NCBI GenBank assembly: GCA_025351125.1
Contig: JANXWN010000321.1
Location: forward strand, 1 to 5,809
Direction: 5' to 3'
Length of the DNA stretch: 5,809 nt
DNA from: Caulobacteraceae bacterium
GTDB lineage: Bacteria > Pseudomonadota > Alphaproteobacteria > Caulobacterales > Caulobacteraceae
Below the pieces are notes generated by a model, which saw only the letters and a list, made by a program, of their open reading frames with translations, did no database searches and had not been told where the DNA came from. Of the stretch, positions 1-5,300 are shown in pieces; the first letter of the stretch is position 1, and every line of letters begins with the position of its first letter. A program made the translations under genes and the position numbers.

Positions 1-126
1 TTTGCCCACGTCTTCGACCTCATCGGCAATATGCTCAATATCGAGTTGGGAAAATTTTCCGGCGCGCAGAAGAGCGGCTTGTTCCTCCGCCCACGCCACG
101 ACATCGGTTTCGTATGTGGTGTTCAT
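1..126 (-). CDS. DUF29 family protein, N-terminal 42 residues only (runs off left edge)
   Basis: Reading the minus strand from the ATG at 126..124 gives 42 uninterrupted codons to the window edge. The protein begins MNTTYETDVVAWAEEQAALL and continues with RAGKFSQLDIEHIADEVEDV. The pattern Y-x-x-D-x-x-AW-x-x-EQA-x-LLR-x-G, then LD-x-x-x-(I/L)A(D/E)E(I/V)E-x-(M/V)G, is the N-terminal signature of DUF29 proteins, which are small mostly helical proteins of unknown function found in cyanobacteria and proteobacteria. A GAGGG ribosome-binding site lies four bases before the ATG (131..135). The gene follows yghU on the same strand after 93 bp in which I see no clear terminator or good promoter, so read-through from yghU is possible. 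The family call comes from my recognition of the motif; the function is unknown. The rest of the protein lies beyond base 1. Confidence 0.75.
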   Translation of the reverse strand, partial: MNTTYETDVVAWAEEQAALLRAGKFSQLDIEHIADEVEDVGK

Positions 127-219
127 GGAACCCTCGCAGGATAGCCTAACATACGATCTTTCGCCCTCGTCGGAATAGAAGTGATACCGAAGCCGCTCTA
201 CATCGTAAGACGACCGGCG

Positions 220-1101
220 CTATTCCCCCGCCGCCTCCAGTTTATCGGCCGTCTTGGTGTCGAAGTCGCTGGCTTCGTGGCGTTCCCACAATTGGCTGGA
301 GGGTTCGCCGAACGGGCGGTTGACCATGCGACCGCGCTGAACGGCGGGGCGTTCGGCGATCATGTCGGTCCAGCGGATCAGGTTTTTGTACTCCTGCACC
401 TGCAAGAATTCACCACCTTCGTAGAGGAGGCCCTTGGCCATGCCGCCGTACCAGGGCCACACCGCCATGTCGGCGATGGTGTATTCGGAACCCGCCAGAT
501 ATTCGCTTTCCGCCAAACGCCGGTCCAAGACGTCCAACTGGCGTTTTACCTCCATGGCGAAGCGGTCGATGGCGTATTCGATCTTCATCGGCGCGTAAGC
601 GTAAAAATGCCCAAAGCCACCACCGAGGTAGGGCGCGGCGCCCATTTGCCAGACCAGCCACGACAAGGTTTCGGCGCGCGCCGCGGGATCGGTCGGCAAG
701 AAAGCGCCGAATTTTTCCGCTAGATGCACAAGCATGGCGCCGGATTCGAAAATCCGGATCGGCGTGGGGCCGCTGCGGTCCATCAGAGCAGGGATTTTGG
801 AATTGGGGTTGACGGCCACGAAGCCGCTGCCGAACTGATCGCCCTCGTTGATACGGATCAGCCAGGCGTCGTATTCCGCGCCGACGTGGCCCGCCGCCAA
901 AAGCTCTTCCAGCAAGACCGTCACCTTCACGCCGTTGGGCGTCGCCAAGGAATAAAGTTGAAACGGATGGCGACCGACTGGCAATTCCTTGTCGTGCGTC
1001 GGCCCGGCGATGGGCCGGTTGATATTCGCGAACCGGCCGCCGTTGTCCTTATTCCAGGTCCAAACTGCGGGCGGGACGTATTCTGCGGTGACGTCGGTCA
1101 T
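220..1101 (-). CDS. yghU: YghU-type (Nu-class) glutathione transferase / disulfide-bond reductase
   Basis: This 293-residue protein matches E. coli YghU (about 288 residues) nearly end to end. Shared features are the N-terminal extension with VWTWNKDNGGRFANINRP (residues 13-30) and GPTHDKELPVG (33-43), the active-site loop LYSLATPNG (49-57), SKIP with the cis-proline (101-104), the ESG glutathione-binding motif (119-121), GGGFGHFYAYAP in the helical domain, and the C-terminal ERHEASDF. YghU is a cytosolic Nu-class enzyme that binds two glutathiones per active site and reduces disulfides; it uses the TPNG loop instead of a catalytic Tyr, Ser or Cys. Here Thr54 and Asn56 fill that loop. The thioredoxin fold spans about 46-132 and the helical domain about 140-260. 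The ATG is set by an AGGAG nine bases upstream and by agreement with the YghU N-terminus. The gene diverges from hisI. The physiological substrate is unknown even in E. coli. The family assignment is very secure. Confidence 0.95.
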   Translation of the reverse strand: MTDVTAEYVPPAVWTWNKDNGGRFANINRPIAGPTHDKELPVGRHPFQLYSLATPNGVKVTVLLEELLAAGHVGAEYDAWLIRINEGDQFGSGFVAVNPNSKIPALMDRSGPTPIRIFESGAMLVHLAEKFGAFLPTDPAARAETLSWLVWQMGAAPYLGGGFGHFYAYAPMKIEYAIDRFAMEVKRQLDVLDRRLAESEYLAGSEYTIADMAVWPWYGGMAKGLLYEGGEFLQVQEYKNLIRWTDMIAERPAVQRGRMVNRPFGEPSSQLWERHEASDFDTKTADKLEAAGE

Positions 1102-1110
1102 AAGGGGAGG

Positions 1111-1115
1111 CTCCT
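1111..1115 (-). promoter_or_regulatory. Ribosome-binding site of yghU
   Basis: The minus strand reads AGGAG here, nine bases before the ATG at 1101..1099. It is one of the few clear Shine-Dalgarno sites in the window and fixes the yghU start. Confidence 0.75.
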
Positions 1116-1144
1116 GTCGGCTTTCGGGGAGGTCAAAGGAATAA

Positions 1145-1150
1145 CTATAG
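1145..1150. promoter_or_regulatory. Palindromic CTATAG, possible -10 box in the yghU/hisI divergent gap
   Basis: CTATAG is its own reverse complement and matches the alphaproteobacterial -10 CTATAT at five of six positions on both strands. On the minus strand it would start transcription near 1138, giving yghU a leader of about 37 bases that includes its AGGAG. On the plus strand it would start near 1157, about 27 bases before hisI. No convincing -35 box lies at the right distance in either direction, so this is a weak call resting mainly on the -10 match and its position. Confidence 0.25.
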
Positions 1151-1183
1151 CCGGACCGACCGGCGGCGCCATATCCTCTACGT

Positions 1184-1582
1184 ATGACCCAAACCGTTTT
1201 TCCCGTCGCTCCCGACGCCGCCGTTCTCGAACGCGGATCCGTCCTCGCGCCGCGCTTCGATGACGCCGGTTTGATCGCAGCGGTGGCGACGCACGCGCGG
1301 ACCGGCGAAGTGTTGATGTTGGCATGGATGAACGCCGATGCTTTGCAGCGTACGCTGGAGACGGGCGAGGCGCACTATTTCAGCCGCTCGCGTCAAGCGC
1401 AGTGGAAAAAGGGCGAGACCAGCGGCCAAGTGCAAACCGTAACGGAGATCCGCGTCGATTGCGATCAGGATGCGGTTTGGTTGAAGGTCTTACCGGCGGG
1501 CGACGGCGGCGCGTGTCACGTCGGTTTTCGCTCGTGCTTCTATCGGGTGATCGAAAACCGGGTTCTGGTGGAGCGCCTTTGA
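1184..1582 (+). CDS. hisI: Phosphoribosyl-AMP cyclohydrolase (histidine biosynthesis)
   Basis: HisI hydrolyses phosphoribosyl-AMP to ProFAR, the third step of histidine synthesis, as a cytosolic zinc- and magnesium-dependent homodimer. The 132-residue protein carries the family signatures in order: [10 protein letters not shown] (25-34), [11 protein letters not shown] (40-50), [18 protein letters not shown] (64-81), the magnesium motif DCDQD (92-96) and [12 protein letters not shown] (110-121). The three zinc cysteines are Cys93, Cys111 and Cys118, and the aspartates are 92, 94 and 96. It has the cyclohydrolase domain only, without fused HisE, as is usual in Alphaproteobacteria. The ATG at 1184 is the only usable start: an in-frame stop lies at 1148..1150 with no ATG, GTG or TTG between. 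No Shine-Dalgarno precedes it, so initiation may be SD-independent. The gene diverges from yghU and is followed after 49 bp by the ferritin-like gene, possibly on the same transcript. Confidence 0.97.
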   Translation: MTQTVFPVAPDAAVLERGSVLAPRFDDAGLIAAVATHARTGEVLMLAWMNADALQRTLETGEAHYFSRSRQAQWKKGETSGQVQTVTEIRVDCDQDAVWLKVLPAGDGGACHVGFRSCFYRVIENRVLVERL

Positions 1583-1600
1583 ACGGTGTGGCATAGGACG

Positions 1601-1621
1601 CCTTCATATCGTTCGAAGGAG
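1601..1621 (+). promoter_or_regulatory. Shine-Dalgarno of the ferritin-like gene inside a small inverted repeat
   Basis: AAGGAG at 1616..1621 lies ten bases before the ATG at 1632 and selects that start over the in-frame TTG at 1623, which would be only one base away. CCTTC (1601..1605) can pair with GAAGG (1615..1619) around a nine-base loop, which would cover most of the Shine-Dalgarno. The ribosome-binding site is secure. A regulatory role for the five-base-pair hairpin is speculative, because a stem this short can occur by chance. Confidence 0.5.
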
Positions 1622-1631
1622 TTTGAAAACC

Positions 1632-1937
1632 ATGTCCAGCGAAGGCCTGCACGTCCCGCGGGAAAAATTGAGCCGCGAAACGCTGAACCGACACTACGCC
1701 ATCACCTCGCTGATCGAGGAACTCGAGGCGGTCGACTGGTATCGGCAACGCGCCGATGATTGCGACGACGCTGATCTCAAGGCGATCCTCCTGCATAACG
1801 CCGATGAGGAGATCGAGCACGCGTCCATGGCCTTGGAGTGGTTACGGCGAAACGATCCGAGATTTGACAAGGAGTTGCGGGAATATTTGTTCACCGAGGG
1901 TTCGATCACCGGCAAGGAAGAGGCGGCGACCAAGTGA
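1632..1937 (+). CDS. Encapsulated-ferritin-like protein (EncFtn family) lacking a targeting tail
   Basis: This 101-residue, all-helical protein resembles the ferroxidase domain of R. rubrum EncFtn (Rru_A0973). Shared stretches are ETLNRHYAI (16-24), EELEAVDWY (29-37), HNADEEIEHASMALEWLRRND (55-75) and YLFTEG (85-90). EncFtn oxidises Fe(II) as an annular decamer inside an encapsulin shell, with its di-iron site formed between two subunits. The site residues are kept: Glu30, Glu60 and His63 (Glu32, Glu62, His65 in R. rubrum), entry-site residues Glu29, Glu32 and Trp36, and Tyr37. The protein ends about ten residues after YLFTEG. The R. rubrum protein is longer, and its C-terminal extension carries the encapsulin-targeting peptide; neither is present here, and no encapsulin gene is in the window. 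The ATG at 1632 is chosen from AAGGAG ten bases upstream. It lies between hisI (49 bp) and rluD (61 bp). Iron oxidation is inferred from the retained ligands. Confidence 0.9.
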   Translation: MSSEGLHVPREKLSRETLNRHYAITSLIEELEAVDWYRQRADDCDDADLKAILLHNADEEIEHASMALEWLRRNDPRFDKELREYLFTEGSITGKEEAATK

Positions 1938-1945
1938 AAATGGCG

Positions 1946-1965
1946 GGCGCGGGTTTGCTCGCGCC
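1946..1965 (+). terminator. GC-rich hairpin just after the ferritin-like gene
   Basis: GGCGCGGG (1946..1953) pairs with CTCGCGCC (1958..1965) around the loop TTTG. This gives an eight-base-pair stem with one G-U pair, beginning eight bases after the stop codon. It is followed by TCTTC, only a poor U-tract, and preceded by an A-run (AAAA at 1937..1940). It could be a weak or partial terminator or a 3'-end-stabilising hairpin that separates the ferritin gene from rluD. The structure is clear; its termination efficiency is not. Confidence 0.5.
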
Positions 1966-1998
1966 TCTTCAGCGAACGCTTCGAGCTTCGACCCTGCA

Positions 1999-2970
1999 AT
2001 GAACGGAAGGGAACAAGAACTAGATCGCATCGTCGAATTGACAGAAGCTTCCGGCCGCCTCGACCGTGCCCTGGCCGGCGTTCTGCCGGACCTTTCCCGC
2101 GCGCGCATTCAGGCCCTGATGCACGAAGGCGCCATTATAAAAGACGGAACGCCGGTGACCGACCCTTCCGGCAAAGCCAAGCCGGGGACCTATCGCTTGA
2201 TCATTCCCGCGGCCTTGCCGCCGGACCCTCAAGGCGAAGATCTGCTGTTAACGGTGTTGTTCGAAGATGCGCATTTGATCGTGGTCGATAAACCCGCCGG
2301 AATGTCGGCTCATCCGGCGCCCGGAAGTCATTCCGGCACGCTGGTAAACGCGTTGATCTATCATTGTGGCGACAGCCTTTCGGGTATCGGCGGCGTGGCG
2401 CGGCCCGGTATCGTGCACCGGCTCGACAAGAACACGTCCGGCGTGATGGTCGCGGCCAAGACCGACGCGGCGCATCGCGGACTTTCGGCACTGTTCGCCG
2501 CTCACGACATTGAGCGGGTGTATATCGCGCTGACCCGTGGCGCGCCCGCCGTCGCACGCGGAACGGTTACCACGCAATTGGGTCGTTCAACCGCGGATCG
2601 CAAGAAAATGGCGGTGCTGCGTCACGGCGGACGCGAGGCGATCACCCATTATCAGGTCACCCGCGCGTTTGGTCGGCAGAGCAAGCCGGTCGCGGCGCGG
2701 ATATCGTGCCGGCTGGAAACCGGGCGCACCCACCAGATCCGCGTGCATCTGGCGCATAAGGGCGCGCCGTGTCTGGGCGATCCGGCCTACGGCTCGGGTC
2801 CGCCGACCCCGGCGGTGCGAGCCGCGATGACCGAGGCCGGCCTGACCCGCCAAGCGCTGCACGCCGCCGTCCTCGGTTTTTGCCATCCGATCACCGGCGA
2901 AACCTTAAAATTCGAGACCACCCCGCCAAACGATATGACAGCTTTGGAGGCGCTCCTTCAGGCTCTCTAA
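1999..2970 (+). CDS. rluD: RluD-type 23S rRNA pseudouridine synthase
   Basis: The protein has 323 residues, against 326 in E. coli RluD, the enzyme that converts U1911, U1915 and U1917 of 23S rRNA helix 69 to pseudouridine. An S4 RNA-binding domain spans about residues 18-66 (RLDRALAGVLPDLSRARIQAL). The catalytic domain follows: VVDKPAGMSAHPAPG (95-109), the hallmark HRLDKNTSG (140-148) with nucleophile Asp143, conserved Tyr175, LETGRTHQIRVH (239-250), GDPAYG (260-265) and RQALHA (284-289). The ATG at 1999 is used because the frame stays open upstream through the ferritin gene but offers no other start in the 61-bp gap, and it gives the family's normal N-terminus; an in-frame TTG at 2038 is less likely. 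No Shine-Dalgarno is visible. The full S4 domain and normal length favour RluD over RluA; RluC is not strictly excluded. rpoH follows after 130 bp, a recurrent alphaproteobacterial arrangement. Confidence 0.93.
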   Translation: MNGREQELDRIVELTEASGRLDRALAGVLPDLSRARIQALMHEGAIIKDGTPVTDPSGKAKPGTYRLIIPAALPPDPQGEDLLLTVLFEDAHLIVVDKPAGMSAHPAPGSHSGTLVNALIYHCGDSLSGIGGVARPGIVHRLDKNTSGVMVAAKTDAAHRGLSALFAAHDIERVYIALTRGAPAVARGTVTTQLGRSTADRKKMAVLRHGGREAITHYQVTRAFGRQSKPVAARISCRLETGRTHQIRVHLAHKGAPCLGDPAYGSGPPTPAVRAAMTEAGLTRQALHAAVLGFCHPITGETLKFETTPPNDMTALEALLQAL

Positions 2971-3002
2971 CAGCGGATTAAGAAAGCGTAAGGCGCAAAG
3001 GG

Positions 3003-3031
3003 CTTAACCTTGTGGCAACCAACGCCTATCT
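3003..3031 (+). promoter_or_regulatory. Candidate housekeeping promoter of rpoH
   Basis: CTTAAC (3003..3008), a 17-base spacer, then CTATCT (3026..3031) matches the alphaproteobacterial consensus CTTGAC-N17-CTATAT at five of six positions in each box. It predicts a start near 3038 and a leader of about 60 bases before the rpoH ATG. It sits in the only sizeable gap between rluD and rpoH (2971..3100), where I find no strong terminator. CTTG at 3009..3012 also resembles part of a sigma-32 -35 box, but the distance to CCTATCT is too short for that reading. Confidence 0.5.
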
Positions 3032-3100
3032 TGAGGGTTCAAAGGCAAAGCCACCGCGCCTGTGCGGATAACGGTTACCTTTTAGGGGTTCTATCAGTCC

Positions 3101-3991
3101 ATGGCTTCGGTCAATGCGCTTTCGTTAATGACGCCGGACGGCGGGCTTAGCCGCTATCTGACGGAAATTCGTAAATTTCCCATGCTGGCGAAGGACGAGG
3201 AGTTCATGCTCGCCAAACGTTGGCGCGAGCACGAGGATCCGGCGGCCGCGCACCGGCTCGTCACCTCGCACCTTCGTTTGGTGGCAAAAATAGCCATGGG
3301 CTATCGGGGTTACGGCCTGCCGATCGGCGAAGTCATCAGCGAGGGCAATGTCGGCCTGATGCAGGCGGTGAAGAAGTTCGAGCCCGACAAAGGCTTCCGC
3401 CTCGCGACCTACGCGATGTGGTGGATTCGCGCTTCGATCCAGGAATATATCCTGCGCTCCTGGAGCTTGGTGAAGATGGGCACCACGGCGGCGCAGAAAA
3501 AGCTGTTCTTTAATCTTCGCCGCATGAAAAGCGAGATCAGCGCCTTGGATGAGGGCGATATGCGTCCCGAACAAGTCAGCGAAATCGCTACTAAGTTGGG
3601 CGTGCTCGACAGCGAAGTGATCTCAATGAATCGACGTCTGTCGGGACCGGACGCTTCGCTTAACGCGCCTCTGCGCGCCGAATCGGAAAACGAGTGGCAA
3701 GACTGGCTGGAGGACAAGGACGCCGTCAGCCAGGAAACGGTGCTGGCGGAAACGGAGGAGAAATCTTTGCGGATGGGGCTACTGAACGTCGCCATGCAGG
3801 AATTATCCGACCGCGAACGCCACATCCTTACCCAACGGCGCCTGATTGACGATCCGACCACCTTGGAAACGCTCGCCGCCGAATACAATGTCAGTCGTGA
3901 ACGGGTGCGTCAGATCGAGGTGCGGGCGTTTGAAAAGCTGCAAAAAGCGATGCGGGCGGCGGCGGTCGATCAGAATATGATGGCGGCTTAG
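3101..3991 (+). CDS. rpoH: RNA polymerase heat-shock sigma factor RpoH (sigma-32)
   Basis: RpoH directs RNA polymerase to chaperone and protease genes during heat shock. The 296-residue protein has the full group layout: region 1.2 with LSRYLTEIRKFPML (16-29), region 2.1-2.2 with SHLRLVAKIAMGYRGYGLPIG (56-76) and ISEGNVGLMQAVKKFEP (79-95), and the -10-recognition helix FRLATYAMWWIRASIQEYIL (99-118). QKKLFFNLR (132-140) is the RpoH box that separates this family from RpoD-type factors and helps core binding. Region 4 carries the helix-turn-helix LETLAAEYNVSRERVRQIEVRAFEKLQ (255-281) that reads the -35 element. The ATG at 3101 agrees with typical alphaproteobacterial RpoH; a weak AGGGG (3084..3088) lies 12 bases upstream. 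A plausible housekeeping promoter precedes it. The stop overlaps the stop of the convergent gene by four bases. Some Alphaproteobacteria carry two rpoH genes, and I cannot tell from this window which copy this would be. Confidence 0.98.
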   Translation: MASVNALSLMTPDGGLSRYLTEIRKFPMLAKDEEFMLAKRWREHEDPAAAHRLVTSHLRLVAKIAMGYRGYGLPIGEVISEGNVGLMQAVKKFEPDKGFRLATYAMWWIRASIQEYILRSWSLVKMGTTAAQKKLFFNLRRMKSEISALDEGDMRPEQVSEIATKLGVLDSEVISMNRRLSGPDASLNAPLRAESENEWQDWLEDKDAVSQETVLAETEEKSLRMGLLNVAMQELSDRERHILTQRRLIDDPTTLETLAAEYNVSRERVRQIEVRAFEKLQKAMRAAAVDQNMMAA

Positions 3992-4458
3992 GGGCTCTCC
4001 GTCCGGCGCCAGAATAGCCCGGTTCGGGCGACGCAACGCTTTGGCAGTGGTTTGCTTCCGGCTTCGCTATAACCGAGCGAGGTCATTAATTGCGCGAGCA
4101 AAATCTGCGCCGTCGGCGCCGCGGCGGCGTTCAATCGGTAATCCTGGCCCAAAGCATCGTGCAGCAGCGTGTCAATTCCGGCCATGGCGGGCTGGCCGTC
4201 CAGCGTCGATTCGATGGCCGCCGAGCGCGCCGCCGGCGAGGCCATCAGACTTCTGAGTTGCATCATCATCGGGTCGTCGTCCGGCAACGGTTCGGGCTCG
4301 GCATAGGGCAGGCCGAGTTTTTCGATGGCGCGCGCGAGGTGGTTGCCCTCGGCCGAATGCAGAGCTCGGGCGCGCTTCCACACCGCGTGGCGTTCGTTCT
4401 GGCTGCGCTGGCTTAACGACTGGCGGGTCCAACCCCCGATGAATATTTCTCTGCTCAT
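3988..4458 (-). CDS. Uncharacterised 156-residue protein, convergent with rpoH
   Basis: I do not recognise this protein. Its codons show the GC-rich third positions of the neighbouring genes, whereas competing frames give long Arg-rich runs, so it looks genuinely coding. It begins MSREIFIGGWTRQSLSQRS, has a basic, probably helical N-terminal stretch (about residues 10-47), an acidic proline-rich segment PEPLPDDDPMMM (54-65), an Ala-rich helical middle, and a C-terminus rich in basic residues (about 138-153). There is no signal peptide, membrane segment, Cys cluster or known catalytic motif. The ATG at 4458 follows an in-frame TAA nine bases upstream and is the only N-terminal start. No Shine-Dalgarno is visible, but a promoter-like pair would start transcription almost on the ATG. 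Its stop overlaps the rpoH stop by four bases. It diverges from the hydrolase gene. The function is unknown. Confidence 0.7.
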   Translation of the reverse strand: MSREIFIGGWTRQSLSQRSQNERHAVWKRARALHSAEGNHLARAIEKLGLPYAEPEPLPDDDPMMMQLRSLMASPAARSAAIESTLDGQPAMAGIDTLLHDALGQDYRLNAAAAPTAQILLAQLMTSLGYSEAGSKPLPKRCVARTGLFWRRTESP

Positions 4459-4466
4459 AGCGGGCC

Positions 4467-4495
4467 ATTACGGCGCCCCGGCCCCTTTGCTCAAG
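4467..4495 (-). promoter_or_regulatory. Candidate promoter of the 3988..4458 gene (near-leaderless)
   Basis: On the minus strand CTTGAG (4495..4490), a 17-base spacer, and CGTAAT (4472..4467) resemble CTTGAC and TATAAT at five and four of six positions. The predicted start falls at about 4460, zero to three bases before the ATG at 4458, which fits the lack of a Shine-Dalgarno. Its -35 box overlaps the opposite candidate of the hydrolase gene. Confidence 0.4.
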
Positions 4496-4514
4496 AGGGA
4501 CGACGCGGCTAACG
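4487..4514 (+). promoter_or_regulatory. Candidate promoter of the hydrolase gene (near-leaderless)
   Basis: TTGCTC (4487..4492), a 16-base spacer and CTAACG (4509..4514) form a weak promoter-like pair whose predicted start falls at about the ATG at 4521. The gene has no well-placed Shine-Dalgarno; the nearest purine run (AGAGGGA, 4494..4500) is 20 bases before the ATG. The matches are modest, so the call is tentative. Confidence 0.3.
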
Positions 4515-4520
4515 TAGCGT

Positions 4521-5291
4521 ATGGACACGTTTCAATCGGGCGGGCTGACGGTAGCCTATGACGATATCGGCGCCGGTGCGACGGGGTGCATTGTCCTGGT
4601 CCACGGTTTTGCGACCAATCGCGCGGAAAACTGGAAGCGTCTGGGCTGGTATGGCGCCTTCGAGCGGGCGGGCTATCGCATCCTCGCTCTGGATTTGCGC
4701 GGTCACGGTCAAAGTGACAAACCGCGCGAGTCCGCCGCCTATGCCGGGGAAGTGATGGCAGGCGACGTCATGGCCCTGATGGATCATCTATCGCTGTGGG
4801 GCGTCGATTTGATGGGGTATTCTATGGGATCGCATGTCGCGATTCGCGTCGCGATGACGCAACCGGACCGCATTGCCAATCTCATCCTGGGCGGCGTCGG
4901 CGCTAACATGCTGAGCGCCTCGCCCATCGGCGCCGGCGGCATGAGCATGGCCGAGGCTTTGCGCGCGAAGGACTCCGCGCTGATTACCGATAAGGTTTTG
5001 CGCGGCTTTCGTCTGTTCGCGGAAAATCAGGGTGAAGACCTGCAGGCTCTGGCCGCTTGTAGCGAAGCGCGTGGCGAACGCCTCACTGTCGCCGATTTGG
5101 CGCGCGTGATGAGTCCTACTTTGGTCGTCGCCGGTGATCTCGACGATATCGCCGGTAATCCGCGCGGTCTGGCCGACGCTATCGTTGGCGCCAAGGCGGT
5201 CAGCTTGCCGACTTGCGACCACTTCACCGCCATCCCGCACGCGCTCTTCAAGTCGGCGGTGTTTGATTTCCTAGAGGGCTGGGAGGAATAG
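4521..5291 (+). CDS. Alpha/beta-fold hydrolase
   Basis: This 256-residue soluble protein has the standard alpha/beta-hydrolase layout. VLVHGF (25-30) forms the oxyanion-hole strand-turn, ALDLRGHGQSDKP (56-68) follows, and GYSMGS (99-104) is the nucleophile elbow with Ser101. AGDLDDIAG (204-212) supplies the acid, most likely Asp208 from the G-x-x-D pattern, and CDHF (232-235) supplies His234. The triad appears complete, so it should be an active serine hydrolase such as an esterase or thioesterase; the residues do not reveal the substrate. A cap region lies at about 130-185. The ATG at 4521 gives a start just ahead of the first strand (GGLTVAYDD), normal for the family. The gene diverges from the unknown gene by 62 bp and converges on the second GST gene. 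There is no signal peptide. Confidence 0.93.
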   Translation: MDTFQSGGLTVAYDDIGAGATGCIVLVHGFATNRAENWKRLGWYGAFERAGYRILALDLRGHGQSDKPRESAAYAGEVMAGDVMALMDHLSLWGVDLMGYSMGSHVAIRVAMTQPDRIANLILGGVGANMLSASPIGAGGMSMAEALRAKDSALITDKVLRGFRLFAENQGEDLQALAACSEARGERLTVADLARVMSPTLVVAGDLDDIAGNPRGLADAIVGAKAVSLPTCDHFTAIPHALFKSAVFDFLEGWEE

Positions 5292-5300
5292 TCGCCCTCA

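Noticed and set aside
181..1263. Two consecutive plus-strand open frames (181..723 and 724..1263) opposite yghU
   Set aside because: They are antisense to a full-length, convincingly conserved yghU and run into hisI out of frame; their products show no family features. They are by-products of GC-rich codon use.
1623..1631. TTG at 1623 as the start of the ferritin-like gene
   Set aside because: It would sit one base from the Shine-Dalgarno. ATG at 1632 is ten bases away and is the better start.
1756..1998. N-terminal extension of rluD by 81 residues through the ferritin gene
   Set aside because: The extension is encoded out of frame within the ferritin gene and is Arg/Ser-rich. The ATG at 1999 already gives the normal RluD length and S4 domain.
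1938..2150. Frameshifted encapsulin-targeting peptide downstream of the ferritin-like gene
   Set aside because: Reading the other two frames after the stop shows no motif resembling a GSL(R/K) targeting peptide; the downstream frame belongs to rluD.
3032..3100. RNA thermometer in the rpoH leader
   Set aside because: Only very short pairings (for example CCGC with GCGG at 3054..3067) are visible, and none clearly covers the Shine-Dalgarno and start codon.
3125..3888. Long minus-strand open frames opposite rpoH (3125..3574 and 3409..3888)
   Set aside because: They are antisense to a fully conserved rpoH and have no recognisable protein features.
4017..4029. GCCCG-GTT-CGGGC hairpin as the rpoH terminator
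   Set aside because: The stem is only five base pairs, lies inside the opposite gene and is not followed by a T-run.
4090..4416. Plus-strand open frame inside the unknown gene, and the 4172..4528 minus-strand frame
   Set aside because: Both give Arg-rich, low-quality sequences with poor codon pattern; the 3988..4458 frame has the GC-rich third positions expected of a real gene here.
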